This document shows positions 1-11,564 of a stretch of DNA of 64,000 bases, in pieces (positions within the stretch are counted from its first letter, which is position 1; every line of letters starts with the position of its first letter). The translations under genes were made by a program, and so were the position numbers. Source of the DNA: Polytrichum commune (lineage: Eukaryota > Streptophyta > Polytrichopsida > Polytrichales > Polytrichaceae); NCBI GenBank assembly GCA_950295325.1, contig OX485807.1, forward strand, positions 38,842,440-38,906,439, in the 5' to 3' direction. Below the pieces are notes generated by a model that saw nothing but the letters and a program-made list of their open reading frames with translations, did not search any database and was not told the origin of the DNA.

Positions 1-52
1 CTGCCGGATAAAGGACTGTTTGGCTAACTACATATTCAAGCAGGTTGCTTAC

Positions 53-3000
53 CTTAAAATCTTTGTCAGAAGCTTCCAACAACCCTCCACCTCCATGCTG
101 CCCTTGAAATACTGTCCGATAAAGTACAGATGTATCCCTGCAGTACTTAGAGATGTTAACTACATGCAACTACCCTAAATTGTCCTACTAGTGTGGAGGA
201 AAGTTTGATATGAAAAAGTGGACCACTCTAATTGTCCAGTCAGGGTGGAAATAATGTGGGCCAAAGACCCGGGTCTTCCCCTAAGTCTTCCTGTACACTT
301 CCGACCAACACTTTTGAGTATCGGTTCACGAAAAAAAAGTAGCATAAAAAATACTGTGGCCCACACTAATTTTAAACTGGAGATTTAACATTCGTTGAAA
401 ATTAATGTGGGTTTTTAAGAGTTACTGCAGCCCACACTAACAGGACTACTTAGTGTACCTATCTATTGAGTTACATCCAATGCAATGGCAAACTTGACTA
501 GAGGTTAACGTTCTCAATGCAAGACTTGCACCATATTAAGTCCTAAGTTTATCTCATGGAGCAGGACAACAAATGTCTCAGGAAAGCATTCATTTCTTCA
601 TGTCAACAGTTTTCAAATCAAAACACGAGAAAGGTGTAATTCATAGAACACATTCCAATGACCCTGACAATGATGTTGGTGCAAACTATTATGTTTTATT
701 CTTGTGCCTTCAACATAATGCAAGAATGTACTTGGGCAATATTGACAGAAGGGGGACTGCATCACAGCTCAAAATTCAAATGTCACAAATGTGTAGAAAC
801 TCACAGAAGCTCATCAATGCGGGATTGTGTCATTCGTATTTCTTGGCACGTCTGATCCTCTCCATCCAAAATAAATTTCAGACTTGACCTTCTGCAAACC
901 CCAATTCCAATATAGAGATTTAGGGAACTGGATTCTACTAATGAAACATGAAAAATACAACCCCGAAATTTTGCACAAGATCAAAACATCAACCCTCTCC
1001 TGCCTAAGCTAAAATGACTATGAGGTCTATCAAATGAAAGTATGCAGAGATTATTGTAACAAGAGGACCCTACAAATTTCAAAACTTGTAGTGTATGAAC
1101 CTAATCTGATGTGCAAACAAGAATTATAGATTTGGTTACATCTTTTGCAACACCAAGGTGATATGCATTTATGTGCACTTTTACCTGCCTGCTGTTCTTT
1201 CCACAGTGAATGATTTCCCATTTATTGTTCCATCAATCCGCACTCGAGCACGCTTGGCAGCATGATGCACCACTTCACCTGCAGTTAGTCCACGAGCTGA
1301 ATCGGGTCGTGCATCAGTTGAACCTGGGCCCCATCACCCTTGTCAAATCCATTAAATCTTCAGCAAGAGTGATTTTTGGGATATGTATGTCATGAGTAAT
1401 TTGAGCACAATTCAAATTGATCGCAGAGAGCAGATAGGTTTAAGTATGAAAATGAAGGGCAGACCACACACGCTCCAAAACGCCGGTTTTGAGACGGAGG
1501 TTGTTGGACCAAGGTAAAAGAATTTTGGCCTTGAGATGTGCCTAACCTTGAGGAGCTTTGTTTCAAGGTTTGTCCCTCTATTTTGTGGTTTGAAGAGTCC
1601 TTTCCAACTCCAATCAGTAACCTGAGGTTTTAATCCTTGCAAAAACTGCCGTCTTGGACAATGAGCGATTTTGTTTATAAATAAAGGGAGAAGCATGCTG
1701 CCATACCTCAAAAGCCAATAGTAGGAAACTATTTTGCCCGCTCCCATGGGCATGCTCTAAGAAGTGCAGGAGGCAAAATATTGCATGCCTTGGAACTGAA
1801 ATGAAGTAGTAGAATTTCATAACTTTTTATGTCCATTTCTATGTAAGAACAAAGTCCTCTTCACATTTTCCATGAGGTACCTGTGAGAGCCCAAAGAGGA
1901 GCCATAACAAGGGTGGTCTTCCCAGCACCATTGCTATCAGCGCCTGTGGAGTCCATATTCTTCCCTGACACAATTCGTACACCTCGTTCTACAAGTGGAT
2001 ACTTTACCACTCCCAAAAATGTCCCAAAGCCCTCCAGTTCCACGCTCTCCAATTCACAATGAACTGCACAGAAAAGTGGACAAAAATTCCATTTTTTAAT
2101 TTCCAAACTGTTCAGCAGAGGAGCACTAGTAACAACATCCAATTGAGGTGCAGTTTGTAAGCAAAACATCAAAAGGTAGAACCTAATAGAACCTACTAGA
2201 ACATACAATGAAGTTGGATTGTTGGACCCACCTTGAGGCTTTTTGATGAGCTTAGCTGGAAAATTCAAGCTCCGAAGCATGTCGGTAGCCATCTTGGTAA
2301 TATTGTCATTCATTTCTACGCTCTGTGCATACAACTCAAATAGACCAAAAGCATCCTGCAACACACCAACGATAACATTAAGATTTGCCCAAGGTGGAAA
2401 ACATTTCAAAGATTTGTGTGCTATGTCTCAAAGGTAAAACCCCAAGAACAACACAAAATCATCCTGAAAATAAAAAACGAGGAAGTTTACAAGATTTTCA
2501 GCCTCCTTGATCCGTTGCTTAAAAGCAATTATTGGGAAGACCAAGTCGACAAGCACTCCCCTTGTTTGGAGTCTTTCCTGCAGTTCAATGAAAGAAGAAT
2601 TCAGTTTCATACTCGCGTACACGGCCACAATGATGTCCCGTTGGACATAATCAAGTAATTACAAGGATAGTGTAAAATGATTACCACTTGAAGTTTGACA
2701 GAGTCATCTAGAGTGCTTGATTGGAGGTGCCAGCGCACTCGATCGCCTTCTTGAATATTGTTAATATGATCCAAAGACAAGTTTTCATCTTGTGAAATAA
2801 TGAAGTGCCTTGGACCAATACTTAATGGAATCTCACCAATTTTCTGCAAAGTCAAATGGTCAAGAATACATTAATATGTACCCTTGTAGGATGGAAACGA
2901 CCACCACCCTGTACACTGTACACATGCTCAAATTGAGTAAATTACAATGACAGTAAAATTGAACCATTCAAACTGCTACTACAGTTACCTGCCAGGACTT

Positions 3001-6000
3001 ATCAAGGAGGAGGAAATGCTTAATCTGGCCACTTTCTCCAGCTGAAACTTGGTAAGGAGAACCCACATACTCAATTTGAGTACCCTTCACAACATGTGGC
3101 TTGTGATAGTGGCCAGTGTACACAGGTAGATTTTGTGGAAATACCGAAGGCTCAATCCCCTCCTTTGCTTGACTTGCTTCGTTCAAAAATGCTCCCACCT
3201 GAATTGAAACCACATCAATCGACAATTTTTTATCTTGACTTTGTCTTGTATTGACATGATGGGTTATGGTTATCCTTCCCACTCTCACAGGAAAAGTTGA
3301 TACTCATGCTCTCTCTGTAAATTTTCCTGGTGAGATGCACATGCCACCCAAACCATGTGGCTCAGTAACTCCAAAACCATCACAGCAAGCAAACTGACTA
3401 GGTAGTGGAGTAATAGTGCTAGTTGCGGTGGATAACCATTTAGAAATGTTAGTTTGATACCCTTGAAATGTCGTAGACCAAGAATGTGTCAAGTTTGCCT
3501 TAAGACAAGATATGGCTCAGGACAAAGTTGCCGATCAGTGAGCACATCGTGAAGAGTACGAAAACAATTATTTCAATCTGCTCATTGCAGACATGCTCTG
3601 AACCCATGGTTGCCTAATCCAGTTAATTTGACCACACTTGGCCAAGGGTGTGAATTTGCCAAAGCTTGTATTTTCCAATGTAGAGAGAACTTACAACATC
3701 CAGATGTGCAAAAATGGCATTTATGGGCCCACATTGCTGTATAGCCTGCTCAATAAGTGAGTGATCACGGCGAAATGGCATCCACAAAGCTCCCAAATAC
3801 TCCACAGGGTCGGACAACACCTTAATGTAGGGATTGGCTGCTTCAAGCACTTGTAGTGCATGCACTTGCCCACCTAAATTCACCTAAAACTCACAAGATG
3901 AAAAGTCTCAGACTACTTAATGTTTTGAGACATACATACCATCGCCATTATCTAATGAATTTCTTGACTTTTCTCTAGGCATAAAGAAAGGGGACCAGTA
4001 ATGTGAGAGTGTGTTCAAGGCATTTGTGATTTTTCTAGTGTGATTTGCCCACAAACTTTCAGATGAATCCCTGCCTCCTTGATCACCTCTACAATAAACA
4101 ACTATTATGAGGAAAAAATACTACAGACTATCAGAACTTGCAGACTTTCAGCAAAATTAACATTCAATAATGTCAATTCCTGTCTACTGCTGCACCCCAG
4201 CTGTAAAGAAGTGCAGTCTTATGTAGATGAGAAAACACTTCTAATCGGAGGGTAGGAGATGTAAAGAGAAAAATTCATTATGTTGCACAAGGAGTAATGA
4301 AGGCCTACCTGCAGATTATCAAACCCCTAAGCGACCAAGAGACGCAATCTGGGCCTCTCCATGCACAAAACTGTGTATTTGAGCTATATGATTCCATACT
4401 TAGCTAATTGTGTCAAAAGTGACCCTATTAAAGAATTAACTCATTCTACAAGTGTACTCTGGAAATTAATAGGACACCTGAATTTTATTAAAGATTTAGG
4501 TTCATATACACATCCTGGGGTGCCCTTGGATGCATATACATAATTCATATTTTGATCATTGATGTCATATATGAGTTTTGAACCCGTAAATATGAAAATT
4601 AAGTTCTTAAGATTTGGTGACGCTTGTAGAAATTGTGTATAGAGGTCATACAATAAGCCCCTTGGTCCTTTAAGGGTTAAGTATAGCTGAAACTTGTCAA
4701 GTTCACTGAGAACAAGTTAAGGCCATATGGAATAAACTCATATTTCTTAATGATAAGACCAGTGATACCAACCTGGTCATGATTTCCAGGTATGAAAATG
4801 GCAGGGCACTGCCAAGATTGCAGCTCCATAATCGCCACATTCAGAAGCTCGACAGGAAGGGCACCCCTTGAGTGCCAAAAGTCCCCAAGAAAGATAATAC
4901 CTGCATTTCTGCACCCTCAGCGATTTTTAAGATCTGCATTATATTCGGAACAAGCCAGAGAATGTTCCCCATTTTCAGGCAAAACGTAGCTTTTTTGCAA
5001 GGTTGCCCAACTTGTGTATTATCTTTGAGCTATGCTAAAGAACAAGCTCTGGAATAGGTTTAGGAACAAGCATTACAAAAATATGACTATGTCTATATCA
5101 AAATACATTTCACCACAAACACTCATGGTTTTCTGATTTGCAAATGCCATCGGACAAAAAGTCTTAAAATCTCACCTGGCTAGCGCTACAGCATGCACGG
5201 TTTGGAGCACTTGAAGACAGATGTCGCATGTGCGTCGGCTCAAATGTAGATCAGAGAAGACAACCCACGATTCGGGTTCTGCCCACATGTCTTTTTTCTG
5301 AGTCCACAACCACCAGAAGAAAACCTTAACTCTTTGTGCATGGATGCTTGCAGTGGAGGTGAAGAAATGCCCACTTTCCTATGGACACAGTTTTTATTCC
5401 TGCTTTGTTCTTCGAATTTTATTTCAATTTTGACTTTTTAGTGTTTTCAGCTCACCAATTATTTACAATTTTGTCTCCTTGGCGTTTCTGTGATTATGTT
5501 GGAAATGCTGACGTCTATAGGTTTAACAGGGTTCGGAGTTTAAATTTTCATGTTCCTCACACTTCAGTTGCATTCAACCTCCAAGCCCATGTTCATCTCG
5601 AAGGGTTTAAGCTTCGATAGTCTTCACGTTTCCGTTGCTTTCATTTCGAAACTCGTGTACAAATCAATTCACCTTATCCTCATCTATTTTATTGAAGCGA
5701 TCCCTAGGCTTAACAGGGCTCAGGGTTTAAGCTTAAAATTTCCGTTGCTTTCGATTTCGAAGCTCATGTTAAGTTCAATTCACCTTATCCTCATTTTTCC
5801 CCTGTTCTATCAATGCGATCCCTAGGGTTACCAGGTTCAGGGATTAAACTTTGATGCTCCTCACATTTCCGTTGCTTTCAAATTCGAAGCTCACGTCCAA
5901 TTCAATTTGCCTTCTCCTCATTCTTCACCTGTTCTATCAAAGCGATCCCTAAGGTTAACAGGATTCAGGGTTTAACCTATTATGTTCCTCACATTTCCCT

Positions 6001-6357
6001 TGCTTATGCTCACTTCAGTCCACTGATAATCCTAAACTAATACCATATAGACGCTTCAAAATGTAAGACTAATAGGTCGTTCTCCGCAAAAACACTTACT
6101 GCCGGTTTCGACAAAATTCGAGAGGAATTGGAGGAATTGGAGGAATTGGAGGAAGCCGCGGTGCTCAATCTCGAAGCTCGCGTGATATGCCAATTGAAAC
6201 TAACATCACAGAAAGGGTTTGCACGCCTTTCATGCAAAACCCGAAAAAGCAATGCTGCCCTGCGACCATGCCCAAATGCAGGCAAACTCTTGGTACATCT
6301 CGAACCCAAATGAAGCAGGGGCTGCCTCCATGTCTGCAACAGCGTGGTCGCCGCCAT
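53..6357 (-). CDS. SbcD-SbcC (Mre11-Rad50-like) fusion protein, organelle-targeted, 5' part only
   Basis: Predicted DNA-end-processing nuclease/ATPase. Exons in transcript order: 6100-6357, 5176-5378, 4773-4908, 3695-3883, 2989-3198, 2685-2843, 2491-2577, 2232-2355, 1881-2063, 1185-1323, 805-891, 53-137. All have GT-AG borders, and phase is kept for 620 codons. Residues 1-86 are rich in R, S and A and poor in acidic residues, like a plastid or mitochondrial leader. The phosphoesterase has SDLHL (D129, H131), GDFWH (163-166), GNHDQ (195-199), H259 and GHYH (291-294), so its metal site is complete. After a linker (about 333-455) an SbcC/Rad50-type ATPase begins, with P-loop NGAGKTT (500-506), then FTVER, ILDGED and RTVFQGQH segments typical of that family. 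Coiled coils, hook and Walker B must lie left of the window. The family is clear. The leader exon and the 5378 acceptor are less certain; without them translation would start at M117 (5288). Confidence 0.85.
5513..6005. repeat. Minisatellite, about 120-bp unit, in intron 1 of the SbcD-SbcC gene
   Basis: Four diverged units share the landmarks GATCCCTAGG-TTAACAGG-TTCAGGGTTTAA, CCTCACATTTCCGTTGCTTTC and TTCGAAGCTCA. The CCTAGG/TTAACAGG landmark recurs near 5515, 5702, 5822 and 5947, so later spacing is about 120-125 bp and the first interval is longer. If the 6100-6357 leader exon is real, the array lies inside intron 1 (5379-6099). Confidence 0.8.
6121..6157. repeat. GGAATT/GGAGGA microsatellite
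   Basis: Short hexamer-type run (GAGGAATTGGAGGAATTGGA and onward). On the minus strand it falls in the leader exon of the SbcD-SbcC gene and encodes its serine/asparagine repeat (SSNSSNSSNSS, about residues 69-79), so its length may vary between individuals without breaking the frame. Confidence 0.7.
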
Positions 6358-6754
6358 GCTTGAAGCAAAAGCTCAAATGGCGCAAAAGGCTCAACCTTAC
6401 AACCTCAAACGTATGCTACATGTCATTTCATGCAGCGATTCGCTTTTTTAATGTGAAATCAAGTGCAAAACAGAACTCTAAATTGATTTCTCAACTACGT
6501 GAGCGTAGGTGGAACAAGATAGTGGTTGAGAGTCCTTCAATTTCGCGCCCGTTTCAGGCAAATCCAAGAAGCCTCGGTGTTGTTCGTCGGGCAGGGGACG
6601 CATTGTCCGTCTCCGTTCATCTTCATTCGTTCACGAACGAACGAGTGGAAGAAACTTCATTCATCTTCGTCGGTCTTCGTTTTCCATCTTTGTATTGAAT
6701 CTCATGGTTTCATCTACAAAGTAAAGTAGTAAAGTAAAGTAGATGAAACCATAG
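6358..6754. other. 5' flank of the SbcD-SbcC gene; no gene recognised
   Basis: Contains plus-strand open frames (up to 159 codons, starting at 6219 and overlapping the leader exon) with no recognisable domain or splice support. It probably holds the promoter of the minus-strand gene. I see no convincing TATA box or named element. Near 6717 there is a short AAAGTAAAGTAGTAAAGTAA repeat. Confidence 0.5.
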
Positions 6755-7324
6755 GTTTAGTGCCAAACCCTGTACATCATGGACCATGAGGTCGTTGCTT
6801 GCTCCTCTAAAATATGTGATTGGCGTTGAACTCTTCCCTAGACCACTTCAATTTACATCAAGAAAAAAAATGTAAGAGTGACCATGGAACTTGAGGTCTC
6901 TGTGAGGTCTATTTTCAGGCCTACATTATCCACTATCATGGTCCAATGAGTTTTGTGGTGGGAGAGGCAAAAGAGGCTCTCTCGTTGCAAATGTCAAGGG
7001 ACCATGGCAAAGAAATGTTGTTATGATTTTTACAATTTTTTATTTATTTTTCAAACGTTTCCATAGTTACGAGGAAAGAAGGGGAGAAGGTCAAACATGA
7101 AGAAAATTCTCAAAATTACCCTTTTTGGATATGTATTAAAAAGACCAACACATCCACTTATGGGTGCATGGTCACTTCTCTTGATCCACATTCAATTTAC
7201 ACCTAATCAAGGGCCAAGGCCTTTCAATTTTAATTTTTAAGAAATTGGATCATGGAAGTGTGACCATGGAAAATTGCCCTCTGACATGGGCAACTTCATG
7301 GTCCCAACTTTTCTTAACACTTAA
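6755..7324 (-). mobile_element. Degenerate Harbinger-type MITE, same family as 52563-53155
   Basis: Both ends carry decayed copies of the subterminal CATGGACCATGAGGTCG / CTTCATGGTCCC sequence. Read on the minus strand, the 6755-6990 part matches the right half of the element at 52563-53155 over its whole length: GGCCTCTCCCA..., then TAATGTAGGCCT, TTCCATGGTC and CCAATCACATATTTTA in the same order. Outer inverted repeats have decayed, so exact ends and target duplication cannot be fixed. Confidence 0.65.
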
Positions 7325-7367
7325 ATTACAATACAGTGACATAGAGTGGTGTCAACTTATAAAATTT

Positions 7368-7580
7368 TGGCTTTCTAGCTTGTCCTACTAGGATGGGTGG
7401 GCCAATATAGCCTTGCATAGGTCAATCCAAGATTTGGGACAGGTCTCAAGTGCATACCCTATTTTAGATCCCAAAATATACTCAAAGTTTTGAGAGGTGG
7501 AAAGAGTAGGTCCCAAAAATTTCACCCAATTATCAAAATGGGCTCTAATACACAACTAGCTAACAAGCTCTTAACCCTTA
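7368..7580 (+). repeat. Dispersed repeat A, copy 1
   Basis: Starts CTAGCTTGTCCTACTAGGAT and ends near the CTCTTAA motif. A second copy in the same orientation is at 32431-32632, about 80% similar by eye. Both are followed further right by a shared CCTCTTTGAG-AACTTT segment (8713 and 32680), about 1.1 kb farther away here than in copy 2, which suggests an insertion in one copy. Coding capacity and class are unknown. Confidence 0.75.
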
Positions 7581-9022
7581 AATGCTCATGCGACCCGAAA
7601 TGGTTCGCTACCTAATATTTTAATGGGTTTGCAACCCACTGGGTGGCAATCTATGTAGATGGAAGGTATCTATTGGTGTAGGGTGGTGCCCACTACCATG
7701 TGGGCCAAAATAACATATAAAAACCTCGTACTTCAAGCATGTAAGATTTTTTGTTAGTTTGGCATTGCTTGTTTTGGGAGGCAATCCCACAAGCTGCCCA
7801 ATTGTTGGAGCCAATGTCTTTCACATCTGATGTCCACTTTGGTTGAGGTTTTCTTCCATTAGGACAAGGTGATAGTTGCACACAACTTGACCAGATGGAT
7901 TTGGAAAGAAATTAGTGCACATGTTGATTGCTCCATGAAAAAGGGTAAATCTCCCACAATGACCTCATGACTCCAACTTTGAGGGTGATGGCGAGTGTGT
8001 ATTTTTGAGAATTTTTTTGCAAGATTTTTTTTTTTAAATGCAAAAACTCACACCAAAATAATATGCACGTCAATTGACGCTCACAATTTAGATTTTGACA
8101 TGTAGTGTGACTTGTGAAGAAAAAAACCACATGTCAATTGACACTCTACAAATTGAAATGACACGTACTACTAGGCATGTGACATTGAGGTGACATTTTA
8201 GAAGAAAATGCAAATGTCAATTGACATTCTTATTTGTTTTTGAAAACGTCACTTGCCACTTTGGATTTGGAGTTGAATGTCAAATGAAATTTGTCCAACA
8301 TACACATTGGTGATGGCCTTCATCTAAATTTGCTCAAAAACCCCAAATTTTTGGGAGCAACTCATTTCTCATCCACATAACATATCATGGCAAAGTTGCC
8401 AACTTTCTAAAAATTTGTGGCATGACCGAAATGGACATGAAATGAGAAATTTCAGAGTTTTCTCCAACTACCACCCAAATGAAGGCCATGTTCATATGTC
8501 AATTTGACCTAGCAAATGTGGTGTGAATGACTTCAATTTTTCACATCAAGAATGTATGGTAGTCTAGTTCACATCCGTACAATTGGATTTCAAGAAAACA
8601 AAGTAGCTACGTAACAAAAATCTCCAACACTAGTGTTGAAAATGCTCGAAAATGGAACGTGAAGGCTTGAGCATTTAGGGGTTAATAGAAAGTTTTCTCG
8701 AAGAAGGATCAAACCCTCTTTGAGGAACTTTACGAATAACTCTGATGTGGAACAAATTTTGAGCACATTAACCCAGCCTATAAAAAACACATAAGGTCTT
8801 CATGGTGTTCATTCCTAGGTCAACATTCAACCCCACACTACTCAAATATAGGTGTCCAATGAAGCTTGGTAACCAAAGCAGACCTTTAAAGGTTTGCCAT
8901 ATATATATATATATAGATCTGGATGCCAACAGCAGCAGGACAATTGTCTTCCAACCCTAAAACCAGGCCTAAATGTGATCTGAGGAATAATGTTCTCTTC
9001 AGAATCTGCAACATTCATAGAA
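7581..9022. other. Intergenic stretch between the HROB-like gene and its downstream neighbour
   Basis: No gene recognised. From about 8070 to 8280 the motif TGTCAATTGACA/CACGTCAATTGACGCTC recurs several times, a short local repeat of unknown role. A TATATA run lies at 8901-8915. The 3' UTR and polyadenylation region of the HROB-like gene must lie just below 9023. Confidence 0.5.
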
Positions 9023-11480
9023 TTATGAATAGAAGTCATCAGCATCATCATTCAGAAGTGCCTCCATGTCATCTGTGAGATCCCAGCCTGCAAGCTTTGC
9101 TGCAGCAGCAGCTGTGTCATCTGACTGTGCCTGTGGCTGAGGTGGCATCTGAGGTGGCAGCGAGGGGGTCGGAGTAGGCTGCTGTTGTTGTCTCCTATGT
9201 TCTTGTGGCAGGCTTGAGTCAGCAGGAAAGACCTGCCCACAAACAATTTCTGGCATGAGCGAACACCCTTTAAAAAAATTAAAAATGAGTCCAATGTTAT
9301 TACCGGCATCCGTAGCATCATTCAGCTGCCCATTCTAATAATCTGAGTACATTCTAATAATAACAATACATTGCTTCACCTGAGTTTTTCAACATCAATC
9401 TGTCAATGCAATGCTCTACTAACATAATAAACAAAGTATAATTTTGAATAGAATCCGGATTATTTCTAGCCCCACCTAGCATAGAGTCATCTAAATAATC
9501 TTATGTGAATTACAGTGTTGCTTTATCTTCTACTCGATCTATGTCTATGTGAAATCCCAAAACAAGCATCATGAAAATTAGAGGGGCCCAAACACTTCAC
9601 TAAATATTCAATTTAGTGTCACTTACTATTGGAATACACAATGCTATATCTATTTAATGTATACCTCATATTTTGCCAACAAATGTCAAATTCTTATTTG
9701 AACATTATAGATTATTAACAACTTTACTTGATAAAAGATATAGCATTGTGTAACTCCAAATCACATTTAGTGTACTACCTCGTGTCAAAGGTGGAGAACT
9801 CTAACCAGGAATGAAACAATGGATCTACACTATTTTGACTAATTAGTGTGGGTTACCAATTGAAGTTACACATTGCTATAACATTTTACCGTGATAGTCA
9901 AATAACATCAATAGTTAGTATGCACCTCAAAGAACATGATATAACTTTACTTGATAAAAAAAAGGACAAGGTCAGCAAATCGTTGCAACACGTAACTCTA
10001 AATGTTAACCCACTCTAATTAGACAGAATAGTGTAGCATGATTGAAATGTACAAGATTAAAATGGACACTCATCAAAATGGAAACACACAAGGCATGTAC
10101 TCCTTAAATGGACACTTACCTTAAACGGTTTCTAACGCCTGTGTACATATCCAAAAGAAAACCATTAACGAATAGCACAAGGAGCACTTCAAGATATCAA
10201 TGGATATTCATCTTGACTCCAAGGTAGGAACGTCAATGCTCATGCTCCTTGTTTAAAATTGCTAATATGGCCATGTCCTTTTTACTTGTCCCAAAACTCT
10301 TAACCTATTGAAATGCAAATAGTATCCATTCAAGGGCCGCCCACCTTTGTAACCATCTCTCAAGCACCAACACAGAAACCAACCTAGAGCTTTAAGGTAG
10401 TCCACAAGATGTAAGAGAATGACGGGCACAACCTTCATTCTGATTTAACCTGTGGAGTAACTCTGGTAAGATCCTTGCAGTAACTTTACACCCACCCATC
10501 AAAAAAAAGCTCTGGGTTAACTGATATAAGTTCAGAGGAACAAACCTTAACAACATTCTTGATGGTAATGTTGATATAGTGTGCCAACGGATTGAAGATG
10601 GCAACCTGCAAAGGGTGATGGCAGAACTCCATTACCAACTTCTGAGAAGTGAACAAAAGTTAAGCTGATGAAATATCTATACATATATATGCAATTATTC
10701 TAGATTCTCCAGATACTCATTAAAAATGCTCAATACCAATGTTTCTTGAGCCTCCTCACAGCGAGACCTTAACCCTTAAAGCTCCGAGTCCCATTCTGGG
10801 CCTCAAGGAGTCATATGGAGGGGTTTGAGTTTACTTCTTGATATTTTTAGACAAAAGTGTCAGAAGTGGCCCTTTTAGCTAAAATTTGCAATTTATCATA
10901 CACATTTTTCCAATGAAAGCATACACACATGTGAATTGAATTATAGGGAGATTTGAGCTCTTATAAATGACTTAGACTCAGATACATACCACGTATATCT
11001 AATCACCATTGTCACATATGACTATATTTTAACTTCCTCTTTTTGAGAAGTATGGATTCAAATATCATATACCAAATAAAACATAATCTCAAACTTGTTG
11101 GGGGTTTGTACAAATTGTTACGTATCCAGTATTAACACACCCCTGACTTTGTAAGGGTTAATAAGTACTAGGTGTCATGCATTGAATGATGAGAATTAAT
11201 ACAAACTCGACAAACAACTTCAGAAATTGGACAAAGTTGTTAAAGCATCCAAAGCATGCAAATATGACAACATGCACCAAATAGATGTACCTTCTTCAGG
11301 ATGATCACAGCGCCTGGTGTGATGACCTTGCCAAACTCTGAGTCAGAGAACACCTTGTTGTTCACAACCCCTGAAACCGTACCCGTTGGATCCTGCACAG
11401 ATCTGGCCACACATCAACAACTGCACCACATGAAGTTCCATCCAAAATTTATGTCACAAAAAGTTAAGCATAATGAGATC

Positions 11481-11564
<84 letters not shown>

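Noticed and set aside
1412-1753. 113-codon minus-strand frame containing GAGK, resembling a P-loop start
   Set aside because: It lies in an intron of the SbcD-SbcC gene; the true P-loop is at 1881-2063 and this frame has no further family features.
6219-6698. 159-codon plus-strand open frame at the 5' end of the SbcD-SbcC gene
   Set aside because: It overlaps the leader exon antisense and the promoter region, and shows no domain, splice site or codon pattern.
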